Part shown: piece by piece, positions 53,032-62,088 of the stretch
Position numbering within the stretch: position 1 is the stretch's first letter
Layout: every line of letters starts with the position of its first letter
Assembly (NCBI RefSeq): GCF_001045445.1
Contig: NZ_LFNF01000005.1
Coordinates: forward strand, 434,001-498,000
Direction of reading: 5' to 3'
Length of the DNA: 64,000 bases
DNA from: Chryseobacterium sp. BLS98
Lineage (GTDB): Bacteria > Bacteroidota > Bacteroidia > Flavobacteriales > Weeksellaceae
Program-made: the position numbers and the translations under genes
The notes under the pieces: generated by a model
The model's database searches: none
Told to the model about the DNA's origin: nothing
What the model saw: only the letters and a program-made list of their open reading frames with translations

Positions 53032-54945
53032 TTACTGATAGACTTCATGTTCCGGTGTTTTATCTAAAATTTCAAATTCTGAATTATTGCTTATAAATTC
53101 CGGAACAATCACTTTTAAAATTTTAACGACCTGCAGACTGTCCTTTTTTATAGCCGAACGCATGATCTGTTTGCATAAAAGCTCAATGTCCTCAAATTCC
53201 ATCAACGGGTCCCTTGAGATCATTATTTTTTCATGATGGGTAGGAATGGTCGTGGAATTATCTGTTAAAAGCTCCTCGTAGAGTTTCTCACCTGGCCTCA
53301 AACCGATAAATTCTATTTTGATATCAACATCCGGCGTATACCCGGATAGCTTTATCATCCTTTTTGCCAGATCCAGAATTTTAATGGGTTTTCCCATATC
53401 AAAAACATAGATCTCACCTCCTTTCCCCATGGTTCCAGCCTGAAGCACCAATTCACAGGCTTCGGGAATCGTCATAAAATAACGGATGATATCGGGATGG
53501 GTGATGGTGACCGGACCTCCTTTTTCGATTTGCTTTTTGAAATGTGGAATAACAGAACCGTTAGATCCCAAAACATTTCCAAAGCGGGTGGTGATAAATT
53601 TCGTCATGTTTCCCGGAGAGTTTTGTAACGACTGCACAAAAAGCTCAGCCGCCCTTTTGGAAGCTCCCATCACGTTGGTAGGGTTCACAGCCTTATCTGT
53701 AGAGACCATGACAAAACAATCCACATTATATTGTTTGGACAGCAAAGCTAAGTTCTTAGTTCCTCCAATATTAACAAAGATAGCTTCATGAGGATTATCT
53801 TCTATTAAAGGAACATGCTTGTAGGCTGCGGCATGGTAAACTGTTGAAAAGCGGTACTGTTCAAATAAGCTTTCTAGCCTGTAATGGTTTGAAATATCTG
53901 CCAGCACAAACTTGAAGTTTTGATGGGGAAATCTCTCCAGCAATTCAAGCTTAAGTTCATATAAAGGAGATTCAGCCTGATCCACAACCACGATAAGCGA
54001 TGCACCCAACCGGGCAACCTGCCTCACAATTTCACTACCTATTGATCCCGCTCCTCCGGTGATGAGAATATTTTTATCAAAATGAGCGCTTTTCACCTCT
54101 TCATTTTCTATTTTTATAGGCCTTCTTTCCAACAGGTCTTCAATCTGAAGCGGGCGGATACTTCCCACAAGACCTTCTTCGGTAACTTTGCTGATATCAG
54201 GCGCCTTCAGCACTTTCAAGCCTTTGTCCAAAGCAAGAGTAATCCACTCCTCCATTTTCGGTCTGCTCATCGTCTCCCTGATTAGAACTGCATCAAACCG
54301 GCTGGTAAGATGATCATTTTTAAGAAGTTCCGTTTTATTATATACCTTATAGCCCAGAAGCATTGCTTTTTTGGAATCAGGTCTGGCACTAAAAAAACCT
54401 GCTAACCTATAATCCTGCCCAGGACTGTGAATAATAGCGTTGGCGAGTGATACAGATTCATCTTCCACTCCGGCAACGGCGATCCTTAACCTGGCCGAGC
54501 CATTACCAGCCCGCATAAACATTTTAAAAAGCTTCTTGGTAACCATTCTGAAAAAGAACATCAGAAAGACAGAAATAAAGAAAAATAAAAAAAGCGCAGG
54601 GTACAGATACACAGGCTTTCCTAAAGTGACATGCGAAATATAACTCAACCCCAGCAATACCAAGAGAGTACTACCAGAAGACCACAAAATCCTGAAAAAA
54701 TCAAAAAAGGTGGAATATCTTATAATTCCCGCATAAGTTTTAAAAAGAAGCATAAACAGAATATTAACAAGAATAACCACAAAAATTTTCTCATTGGAAT
54801 ATTCAGTAAAATTAATTTTTACATGCAGGTTTATTAAGAATAGATACGTAGTTAATACAGAAAAACAAACGATTGAAACATCAATAAAAAAAACCAGCCA
54901 CCTAGGTATATATCTTAATTCTTTGATTTTAAAAACATTCACCAT
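53032..54945 (-). CDS. Membrane-bound UDP-GlcNAc 4,6-dehydratase (WbpM/PglF/CapD type)
   Basis: 637 residues. Four or so N-terminal helices (about 16-38, 55-70, 90-105, 112-135), a first Rossmann-like domain to about 260, then the SDR dehydratase: ILITGGAGSIGSE (294-304) and STDKAVNPTNVMGASKR, where Met426 replaces the Tyr of the YxxxK pair (Lys430), typical of this branch. It makes UDP-4-keto-6-deoxy-GlcNAc, feeding the PglE/PglD-like enzymes at the far end of the locus. It heads the locus, and a TATATTTG -7 box lies at 55018-55011. Confidence 0.93.
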   Translation of the reverse strand: MVNVFKIKELRYIPRWLVFFIDVSIVCFSVLTTYLFLINLHVKINFTEYSNEKIFVVILVNILFMLLFKTYAGIIRYSTFFDFFRILWSSGSTLLVLLGLSYISHVTLGKPVYLYPALFLFFFISVFLMFFFRMVTKKLFKMFMRAGNGSARLRIAVAGVEDESVSLANAIIHSPGQDYRLAGFFSARPDSKKAMLLGYKVYNKTELLKNDHLTSRFDAVLIRETMSRPKMEEWITLALDKGLKVLKAPDISKVTEEGLVGSIRPLQIEDLLERRPIKIENEEVKSAHFDKNILITGGAGSIGSEIVRQVARLGASLIVVVDQAESPLYELKLELLERFPHQNFKFVLADISNHYRLESLFEQYRFSTVYHAAAYKHVPLIEDNPHEAIFVNIGGTKNLALLSKQYNVDCFVMVSTDKAVNPTNVMGASKRAAELFVQSLQNSPGNMTKFITTRFGNVLGSNGSVIPHFKKQIEKGGPVTITHPDIIRYFMTIPEACELVLQAGTMGKGGEIYVFDMGKPIKILDLAKRMIKLSGYTPDVDIKIEFIGLRPGEKLYEELLTDNSTTIPTHHEKIMISRDPLMEFEDIELLCKQIMRSAIKKDSLQVVKILKVIVPEFISNNSEFEILDKTPEHEVYQ

Positions 54946-55539
54946 ACTACAAAAGACCTAAAACGTTATTTTTTTGCTTAATTCAACATTTGGTGGTTTT
55001 TAATTTTAAGCAAATATAATTAATTATTAATGATATTTTTCAATAATATTTATTAATATATACATAATACATTACAAATATCACAATATAATTAACCTTT
55101 AAATATTCATATCTTATTGCATTACAATATTTTCAGCTTTAAATTCGTATAACAAAACGTGGATAATATTTAACATTTTTTAATAGTAATTGTAAATTTT
55201 CAGTAGCTTGAAAAGTGAAATATCAGATATTTAAAATTCCATATACATAAAAATATGATCATAGCATTGCAGACAAAAAACGAATAAAAAAAGAAAGAAT
55301 GTTTATTTTTCTAAAAATTATTTGAATAAACGTTTAACCAAAATTTAATAATTAAGCTGAATTGATTAACAATTTATTAATATTAAAGCACATTACAACA
55401 TATAAATAATTGAAAATCAATTTTTTATAATTTTAAATTAAAATCCGCCAAATTACATTTTTTTCTGAAACCACCAAAAAAATACAGCTATTGTTTTTTT
55501 ACTATTTTCTGAAATATTTTTGTGCAATAATAAAATAAA
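54946..55539. other. Divergent control region between polysaccharide and sugar operons
   Basis: 594 very A+T-rich nt. Left part: TATATTTG (55018-55011, minus) as the likely -7 of the polysaccharide locus. Middle: no gene seen. Right part: a LacI-type palindrome (55327-55336) and a TATTTTTG -7 box (55515-55522) before the LacI gene. Confidence 0.6.
55327..55336. promoter_or_regulatory. LacI-type operator, site 1
   Basis: TAAACGTTTA, a perfect 10-bp palindrome with the central CpG typical of LacI-family operators, followed by ACC. The 13-bp TAAACGTTTAACC is repeated exactly at 56583-56595. Confidence 0.65.
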
Positions 55540-56559
55540 ATGAAAAGGTCTTCTATAAAAGATATTGCTAAACTGGCAGGAGTTTCCGTAGCCACCGTAT
55601 CTTATGTTCTCAACAGAAAGGAAGGACAGCGTATCAGCGAGGAGACCAGGAAAAAAATTTTTGAAATAGCTGAAACGATTAACTACACTCCCAATAAGAT
55701 CGCAAAAAGCCTTAAAACCAATAAGACAAAGCTTCTGGGACTGATCGTAGCAGACATCTCCAATGACTTCTATTCCCATATGGCCAGGAACCTGGAAGAT
55801 AAAGCTCTAAAATTAGGTTATACCCTGATCATTGGCAGCTCTGATGAAAATGCAGAAAAATTTGAAAAACTTACTGAGCTTTTTTCACAGCAGCAGGTGG
55901 ACGGAATGATCGTTGCTCCTGTAGCAGGATCAGAAAAGACCCTTGAAAACCTTATTCATATTAAATACCCTGTTGTAACTATTGACAGGTATCTTAAAGG
56001 GGTTTCTGTTCCAGGAATTACCATTGATAATCAGGAGATCGCAGAGAGTACAGCCCATCTGCTTCTTAATAAGGATTTTGATAAAATGATCTATATTGGC
56101 TATGAAACTGAGCTCCCGCACCTGCTTGACCGTCAGCATGGCTTTGAAAAAGCAGTAAGCTCTTCCAAAAAAACAGTTGAAATACAATATCTACTGATAG
56201 GATTGGAAAATATCGCACAGGAAGTACATTTACAACTTGAAAAGATGCTTGGGAAAACTCCTGAAAATACAGCGTTATATTTTTCCAGTAATAAACTTGC
56301 AGTAGCGGGGCTTTCCTACCTCGTTAAAAACAATATAAAAGTTCCCGAGCAGGTATCTGTAATCGCATTTGATGAAACTGATGCCTATGACCTTTTTCCT
56401 ACAGAAATTACCTACATCCAGCAACCGATTGAAGAAATGGCAGAAGAGGCTATTAAGCTTCTGGACGGACAAATCACTAATTATACGGCAACCGGAAAAA
56501 GAATAACATTATCCGCAAAACTGGTTGCTAAAGCGTCTTTAAAAATTAATTTAACCTAA
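55540..56559 (+). CDS. LacI-family transcriptional repressor
   Basis: 339 residues. The N-terminal HTH and hinge read SSIKDIAKLAGVSVATVSYV and NYTPNKIAKSLKTNKT. The periplasmic-binding-protein-like core includes LLGLIVADISNDFYSHMARNLE, DGMIVAPVAGSE, PVVTIDRYLKG and SVIAFDETDAYDLFPTEIT. It probably represses the following sugar genes until the sugar or its phosphate binds. Operator-like palindromes lie upstream of its own gene and directly before the kinase gene. The inducer is unknown. Confidence 0.94.
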   Translation: MKRSSIKDIAKLAGVSVATVSYVLNRKEGQRISEETRKKIFEIAETINYTPNKIAKSLKTNKTKLLGLIVADISNDFYSHMARNLEDKALKLGYTLIIGSSDENAEKFEKLTELFSQQQVDGMIVAPVAGSEKTLENLIHIKYPVVTIDRYLKGVSVPGITIDNQEIAESTAHLLLNKDFDKMIYIGYETELPHLLDRQHGFEKAVSSSKKTVEIQYLLIGLENIAQEVHLQLEKMLGKTPENTALYFSSNKLAVAGLSYLVKNNIKVPEQVSVIAFDETDAYDLFPTEITYIQQPIEEMAEEAIKLLDGQITNYTATGKRITLSAKLVAKASLKINLT

Positions 56560-56582
56560 AACATTTTTTTTAAATATTAACT

Positions 56583-56592
56583 TAAACGTTTA
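56583..56592. promoter_or_regulatory. LacI-type operator, site 2
   Basis: TTAAACGTTTAA (56582-56593) is a 12-bp palindrome containing TAAACGTTTA, 7 nt before the kinase ATG. Bound repressor would block transcription of the kinase-permease-porin-epimerase genes. Confidence 0.7.
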
Positions 56593-56599
56593 ACCTAAT

Positions 56600-57514
56600 A
56601 TGATAACAAATAAATACAACTATGTCGTTTGCTTTGGAGAAGTTCTGTGGGACGTTTTCCCTACCGGATCCAGGGCTGGCGGGGCACCATTTAATGTAGC
56701 CTATAATCTTTTTAAAATGGGAATTGATGCCAAAATGCTCAGCAGAATCGGGAAAGATGAATTAGGACACCGTCTTCTTAATCAAATTAAAGACTGGAGA
56801 ATAACTACAGAATTCATACAGGTAGACCAGGAAAAAGCCACAGGAACCGTGCTTGCCGATTTTGATGAGCATGGGGAAGCTGTATATGACATTGTAAAAG
56901 AAGTGGCCTGGGACTATATTCAACCTCTACCAGAACATAAAGAACTAATACAGAATTCTGAAGCCTTTGTTTTTGGAAGCCTGATTACAAGGAATAAAAC
57001 ATCCCAAAATACGCTGCTGGAACTTTTGGACTATTCAAAATTCAGGGTTTTTGATGTCAACTTCCGCCCTCCTTTTATCGATTTTGAATTCATTAAAAAG
57101 TTATTGCATAAAGCTGATCTTGTTAAAATGAATAAGGCAGAACTTAGAACAATTCTTGAATATCTCGGTGAAGATTATGTGGATGAAGATACCAGCATCA
57201 GACATCTTCAGGCTTATTTTAATTTGAATGAAATCGTTCTTACCAAAGGAAGTAAAGGGGCCAGATATTTTGTGGGGAATACTGCTTATGACTTTCCGGC
57301 TGTTCATATTGAAATTGCAGACACTGTGGGTAGCGGAGATTCTTTTCTGGCCGGATTCCTGTCAAAGAGAATTCAGGGCAGATCACCGGAAGAGATCATG
57401 AAACAGGCAACGTCGCTAGGCGCTTTTATTACGTCAAAATCAGGAGCCTGCCCGGATTATACCTATGAAGAATTCAGAACCTTCAGAGAAAAAAACAGCT
57501 GTAAAACCCCTTAA
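56600..57514 (+). CDS. PfkB-family carbohydrate kinase (fructokinase-like)
   Basis: 304 residues. It opens VVCFGEVLWDVFPTGSRAGGAPFNVAYNL (substrate-binding GG region), with GKDELGHRLL and the C-terminal catalytic motif ADTVGSGDSFLAGFL (Asp247 as base, anion hole GSGD). The pattern G-x-V-L-W-D-x-(F/P) fits fructokinases. It is predicted to phosphorylate fructose (or another ketose released by the 3-epimerase in this operon). It lies 11 nt upstream of the permease gene. Confidence 0.92.
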   Translation: MITNKYNYVVCFGEVLWDVFPTGSRAGGAPFNVAYNLFKMGIDAKMLSRIGKDELGHRLLNQIKDWRITTEFIQVDQEKATGTVLADFDEHGEAVYDIVKEVAWDYIQPLPEHKELIQNSEAFVFGSLITRNKTSQNTLLELLDYSKFRVFDVNFRPPFIDFEFIKKLLHKADLVKMNKAELRTILEYLGEDYVDEDTSIRHLQAYFNLNEIVLTKGSKGARYFVGNTAYDFPAVHIEIADTVGSGDSFLAGFLSKRIQGRSPEEIMKQATSLGAFITSKSGACPDYTYEEFRTFREKNSCKTP

Positions 57515-57525
57515 AAACATACGAT

Positions 57526-58770
57526 ATGAATACTCCAAAATTTACAGATAAGAAATACTACATCATCCTGTCCTTTGTTACTTCATTATTTTTCTTCTGG
57601 GCCATTGCACTTACCATGGGTGATGTTCTGAACAAACATTTTCAGAATGTTCTTCATATTTCGAAGTCCAAATCAGGGCTGGTGCAGCTTTCCATTTTTG
57701 GGGCCTATGCACTTATGGGTATTCCGGCAGGCTTATTTATGAAAAGATTTGGTTATAAATTAGGCGTCATCTTAGGACTCTCATTATTTGCATTAGGATC
57801 TTTTCTGTTTATTCCGGCAGCCAATACTTCTTCATTTGACTTTTTCAGATTGGCTCTTTTTGTTCTGGCAATGGGAATGGCAACCCTTGAAACCGTAGCT
57901 CACCCTTTTGTAGCGGCTTTGGGTGATGAAAGAACGAGTGACCAGAGGGTTAACTTTGCTCAGTCATTTAACGGTCTTGGAGCCATTATCGGCCCTCTGT
58001 TGGGTGGATATTTCATTTTCGGAACTCCTGATTCCGGATCAGGATCTCTGGATTCAGTAAAAAATCTTTATACATGGATTGGGATTGTAATTCTGGCAAT
58101 TACCCTGATTTTCAGTTTTATCAAAGTGCCGGATCTCAAAGATCCTCATGCGGAAGACATCATCATTTCAGAAAATGAAAAAGGAGAAGACCTGTCCGTA
58201 TCCGATCCTCATGCACCGCTTTATAAACAGAGACATTTTATATTTGCAGTTATTGCCCAGTTTTTTAACATTGCCGCGCAGGGCGGGACATGGGCTTATT
58301 TTATTAATTACGGTGTCGAAAAAATGCATCTTCCGGAGATACAGGCTTCCTATTACTTTTCCCTGAGCATGGCGATGATGATGATTGGAAGATTTATCGG
58401 AACTTTCCTGATGAGATTTATTGCTCCCAACAGGCTGCTGGCTATCTTTACAGCATGTAATATCGTTCTGTGCCTGATTATTTCACAGAGTTTCGGATGG
58501 GTATCATTTATCAGCCTTATTTTGCTCAATCTGTTCCTGAGTGTCATGTATCCTACTATTTTCAGTCTTGGACTCAAAAGATTAGGGTCAAAAGTTCAGC
58601 AGGCCTCATCATTCCTGGTTATGGCAATGTTTGGAGGAGCTGTTTTCCCTCCGATCATGGGCAGAATTGCAGAAAAGGATATTGCCCATGCTTACCTTCT
58701 TCCTATTCTCTGCTATGCGGTTATTTTGTTATTTGCATTAAAGTTCTACAAGCCCAAAACACTTAAATAA
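57526..58770 (+). CDS. Sugar:H+ symporter, FucP-type MFS
   Basis: 414 residues with 12 hydrophobic segments. FFFWAIALTMGDVLNKHFQNVL is the FHS-family first helix, SIFGAYALMGIPAGLFMKRFGYKLG the motif A region, and ATLETVAHPFVAALGDE the FucP-type ETxxNP-like segment (here ETVAHP). NFAQSFNGLGAIIGPLLGG follows. It imports a hexose across the inner membrane. Between the kinase and porin genes with short gaps (11 and 5 nt), it is clearly in the operon. Confidence 0.93.
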   Translation: MNTPKFTDKKYYIILSFVTSLFFFWAIALTMGDVLNKHFQNVLHISKSKSGLVQLSIFGAYALMGIPAGLFMKRFGYKLGVILGLSLFALGSFLFIPAANTSSFDFFRLALFVLAMGMATLETVAHPFVAALGDERTSDQRVNFAQSFNGLGAIIGPLLGGYFIFGTPDSGSGSLDSVKNLYTWIGIVILAITLIFSFIKVPDLKDPHAEDIIISENEKGEDLSVSDPHAPLYKQRHFIFAVIAQFFNIAAQGGTWAYFINYGVEKMHLPEIQASYYFSLSMAMMMIGRFIGTFLMRFIAPNRLLAIFTACNIVLCLIISQSFGWVSFISLILLNLFLSVMYPTIFSLGLKRLGSKVQQASSFLVMAMFGGAVFPPIMGRIAEKDIAHAYLLPILCYAVILLFALKFYKPKTLK

Positions 58771-58775
58771 TCCCT

Positions 58776-60185
58776 ATGAAAACAAGACTTTTATTAGTCT
58801 GGTGCATTTTACTTGTATGCATCAGCAGGGAAATTAATGCCCAGATCACGATAACCAACAAAAAGTTTTCCTTTGGTACAACCGGTAGAATCGGAGCAGG
58901 CTATTCACCAAATACCGATGGAAAAACAGGAAGACAGCTGAACCTGAACAACCAGGGATCGTTAGGAGGCAGAATGGATCAGGGAGATTATGTTGACTTT
59001 TTACCGGCTTTTCATTTCAGCCCGGTGGTAAACGGTGACAGCACAAAAAACACAAAAATCGACATGCAGGCAAGACTGAGCTTTTACTCTGGCGGAACTT
59101 TTCTGGGAAATGTCGATTCAAAATCCAACCAGGGGATGATTATTGCCTTACCGGAAGCTTTTGTGGAGGCCAGAAACATTATGGGAAGCGACTGGGATGT
59201 GTGGGCCGGATCAAGATGGCTGAGATATGATGACATTCACATTGCAGATTATTTTTATTTTGATGATCATTCGGCAACCGGTTGGGGTCTAAGACACAAA
59301 AATACAAGATTTTCTATGTTTTTCCCGGCGGCTATCGATACCGCGGCCAGTAACTCCACTCCCTATTCTTACACCAATGTGATCAGCGGATCAAAAAACC
59401 TGATCTACAGGCAGAGAGAAGTTTTTGTCCTGGAGCAGATCCTGCCATTTAAAAATACAAAACACAAACTGAAATTGCTGGCAGAATTTCATCATGTAGA
59501 AAAATCAGGGGGAAATTCCGTAGAGCAATACCCATCTGACCGGGGCTGGGTTTTCGGAGCTAAATTAAATACAGATATTACAACAACAATTCCGGGTTCA
59601 TTCAATCAGCTTTCTGTAAGGTACGGAACCGGAATTGCCAACGGAGGCGATAATGGAAATACACAGACCTGGCGGACCTACGGAGCACCTGATGAAGTTA
59701 CAAAAACCTATAAAGGAGCCTACTCTCTTACAATTGTTGAACATTTCCTCTGGAATATCTCCAACCGGTGGTCGCTTAATCCTTATGCGGTTTTCACCAA
59801 AAGTAAAGGAGGATCAACCGGTAATGATAAAGCTCCGGACTATTATAGCCGTGAAATTTTTAACAGAAAAACAGAATTTAATACGGGAATAAGGGCTACC
59901 TATTATTTTAACAACTGGTTTCATATCCTTTCTGAATTCCATTATGCAACACGAAAAAACGGAACCCAGGATGCAGCATCGATGATGAAGCTGGTTTTGG
60001 CTCCTACCATTGTTCCTACAGCTGAACGCAGTGTCTGGGCAAGACCCCATATCCGTTTTATTGCAGAAGTATCAAGGTATAATGACCAGGCTATGAACAG
60101 TCTTTACTCACCGTTTTTACAGCAGTCCGGAGCAAAAAGATTCGGGACGTATTTCGGAATACGGACAGAATGGTGGATTTTTTAA
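58776..60185 (+). CDS. Outer-membrane carbohydrate porin (maltoporin-like)
   Basis: 469 residues. Signal peptide about 1-23 (cleavage near INA|Q). The rest is built of alternating beta-strands rich in aromatic residues, such as FGTTGRIGAGYSP, DWDVWAGSRWLRYDDIHIADYFYFDD and FGIRTEWWIF at the end, with a terminal Phe as in outer-membrane barrels. The WAGSRWLRYDDIHI region is like the LamB motif, so I call it a sugar porin. It replaces the SusC/SusD pair that many Bacteroidota use for oligosaccharides, which suggests a small-sugar substrate. Confidence 0.88.
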   Translation: MKTRLLLVWCILLVCISREINAQITITNKKFSFGTTGRIGAGYSPNTDGKTGRQLNLNNQGSLGGRMDQGDYVDFLPAFHFSPVVNGDSTKNTKIDMQARLSFYSGGTFLGNVDSKSNQGMIIALPEAFVEARNIMGSDWDVWAGSRWLRYDDIHIADYFYFDDHSATGWGLRHKNTRFSMFFPAAIDTAASNSTPYSYTNVISGSKNLIYRQREVFVLEQILPFKNTKHKLKLLAEFHHVEKSGGNSVEQYPSDRGWVFGAKLNTDITTTIPGSFNQLSVRYGTGIANGGDNGNTQTWRTYGAPDEVTKTYKGAYSLTIVEHFLWNISNRWSLNPYAVFTKSKGGSTGNDKAPDYYSREIFNRKTEFNTGIRATYYFNNWFHILSEFHYATRKNGTQDAASMMKLVLAPTIVPTAERSVWARPHIRFIAEVSRYNDQAMNSLYSPFLQQSGAKRFGTYFGIRTEWWIF

Positions 60186-60201
60186 ATAAAATAAAGAAAA
60201 T

Positions 60202-61047
60202 ATGATGAATATAAAATTGGGGGCTTCCCTACTCTCCTGGATCACTCCGTTATGGAATGCGGAATCAGGTAAATATGCCATAGAGAAAACCTCTAAAGCG
60301 GGGTTTGATCTTATCGAAATACTACTGCCGAATTCAATGGATTTTGATGCTAAAACGGTAAAAAAACAGCTGAAAGACAATCATCTGGAAGCGGTATGCT
60401 CGCTGAATCTTCCAAAAGATGCCCATATCGCATTCTATCCCGAAACCGCAGAAAAGCTTATCAAAAAAGCGATCGATAAAGTTGATGAACTGGAAACCAC
60501 CCTGCTGGCCGGAGTTTTACACAGCGGAATTGGCGTATTTACCGGTAAACCACTTACAGAAAACGAAAAAGAAATCATTGCTGAAGTATGGTGCAATGTG
60601 GCAGATTATGCCCAGACCAGAAATATAGATATCGCCATAGAGCCTATTAACCGCTATGAATCGTATGCCTGCAATACGGCAGAAAATGTCATGGAACTCA
60701 TTAAGAAAACGGGTAAAAATAATCTCTTCCTTCACCTTGATACCTTTCATATGAATATTGAGGAGAATAATTTTTATGATCCGATTATCAATTCCGGAAA
60801 AATGCTGAAGCATATTCATGTTACAGAATCTCACCGGGGCATGTTGGGAGAAGGCACCGTCAATTGGGAAGAATTTTTCTCAGCCTTGAAAGAAATCAAT
60901 TTTGAAGGGAATCTGGTTCTTGAAAATTTCAGTTCCTCAATTCCAGAAATGCAGGAAAAGGTTTCATTATGGCAGAAATCACCTTATGATGCCCAGGAAC
61001 TTGCTGAAGGAAGCCTTGCCTTTCTAAAGAAGCATATCAAAAATTAA
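60202..61047 (+). CDS. D-tagatose/D-psicose 3-epimerase-like sugar isomerase
   Basis: 281 residues, TIM barrel. Compared from memory with the Pseudomonas cichorii enzyme, all key residues appear at a constant offset of five. Metal ligands are Glu147, Asp180, His206 and Glu241 (IEPINRYE, LHLDTFHMNIEE, HIHVTESHRG, LVLENFS); substrate contacts are Glu153, His183 and Arg212. The family interconverts ketohexoses at C3 (psicose/fructose, tagatose/sorbose). In this operon it would feed the PfkB kinase after uptake by porin and permease. It is the last gene of the operon. Confidence 0.88.
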   Translation: MMNIKLGASLLSWITPLWNAESGKYAIEKTSKAGFDLIEILLPNSMDFDAKTVKKQLKDNHLEAVCSLNLPKDAHIAFYPETAEKLIKKAIDKVDELETTLLAGVLHSGIGVFTGKPLTENEKEIIAEVWCNVADYAQTRNIDIAIEPINRYESYACNTAENVMELIKKTGKNNLFLHLDTFHMNIEENNFYDPIINSGKMLKHIHVTESHRGMLGEGTVNWEEFFSALKEINFEGNLVLENFSSSIPEMQEKVSLWQKSPYDAQELAEGSLAFLKKHIKN

Positions 61048-61084
61048 ATCACTATTAAAACAATGATTAACATTACAAACTGTT

Positions 61085-61157
61085 CCGGCAGAAGCTGACC
61101 TGTTTTTCCACCAATAGCTTATAGCAGGCTTTGACAGACCTTCTGCCGGTTTTTTTA
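61085..61157 (+). terminator. Terminator of the LacI sugar operon, with a long loop
   Basis: CCGGCAGAAG (61085-61094) and CTTCTGCCGG (61140-61149) are a perfect 10-bp stem followed by TTTTTTTT. The 45-nt loop is unusually long and may fold further (AAGC/GCTT-like pairing inside). It begins 38 nt after the epimerase stop. Confidence 0.75.
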
Positions 61158-61209
61158 TCATATTCCTGAATTTAGTTGCAGCTCAGGATGTGATAAAATT
61201 CTATTATTA

Positions 61210-62010
61210 TTAATTCAAAAGCAGGTAATCTTTAATCGTTTTCAGGACTCCAAAGCTGTCATTGGTACAGGCTTCAAAATTGGCTACCTGCTTTACGTTC
61301 GGATGGGCATTCTTCATGGCGTAAGAATATTTGGCATTCTTCAGCATTTCTATATCGTTCATATAATCCCCGAAAGCCATCGTATTTTCAGGAGAGATGC
61401 CCAACGATTTCTGAAGGATTTTCAGCGCATTTCCTTTATTGATATCCTTATTCATGACATCCAGCCAATATTCTCCGGAAACTACCACTTCCAGACCGAA
61501 TTCTTCAAATCTTTTAAGAGCCGGATACAGATATTTTTCAGCTCCTTCAGAATGATAGACTGCTATTTTAAAGGCTGTATCGTCAATTTTTTCCGTAAGA
61601 TCATCCTTCTTCATGTTTTCAGTATAATACTTAGAGAAAAAATCCACAAACTGCTGATCTTCGGTTTCATAATAAGCCATTTTTTTAGCTGACAATACGG
61701 CTTTGGCTCCCGGTATTTCGCGGATAGCCCTGATGATCTCGACAATATATTTGTATTCCAGTGTATCGGCAAAAAGCTCCTGATCTTTATAGACTACGTA
61801 GCCTCCATTTTCAGCAATAAAACCGATTTCGCTTTCTATCTCTCCGAAATAATGGGTAATGCCCGGCATCTGTCTTCCGCTTGCAGGTACAAACAGAATG
61901 TTTCTTTTCTTCAGTTCTTTGTAAATCTCCGAAAACTCAGGACTCATTTCATGGCTGGAATTGAGAAATGTCCCATCCATATCCGTCACAATTAATTTAA
62001 TCTCTTCCAT
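61210..62010 (-). CDS. Cof-type HAD-IIB sugar phosphatase
   Basis: 266 residues. Motif I is VTDMDGTFLNS (nucleophile Asp10), motif II is VPASGR, the motif III lysine lies in INKGNALKILQ, and motif IV is AFGDYMNDIEML. The C2B cap lies between (about residues 85-195). These act on sugar phosphates or similar in the cytosol. It is codirectional with and 78 nt downstream of galT, so it may be part of the gal transcript. The substrate is unknown. Confidence 0.93.
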   Translation of the reverse strand: MEEIKLIVTDMDGTFLNSSHEMSPEFSEIYKELKKRNILFVPASGRQMPGITHYFGEIESEIGFIAENGGYVVYKDQELFADTLEYKYIVEIIRAIREIPGAKAVLSAKKMAYYETEDQQFVDFFSKYYTENMKKDDLTEKIDDTAFKIAVYHSEGAEKYLYPALKRFEEFGLEVVVSGEYWLDVMNKDINKGNALKILQKSLGISPENTMAFGDYMNDIEMLKNAKYSYAMKNAHPNVKQVANFEACTNDSFGVLKTIKDYLLLN

Positions 62011-62088
62011 AATTTTATTGGGAAATGCAATATTCTGCAGGTATCAGAATCACAATTTGCTTATTCTTTTCCAAAGATATTGATTTTA

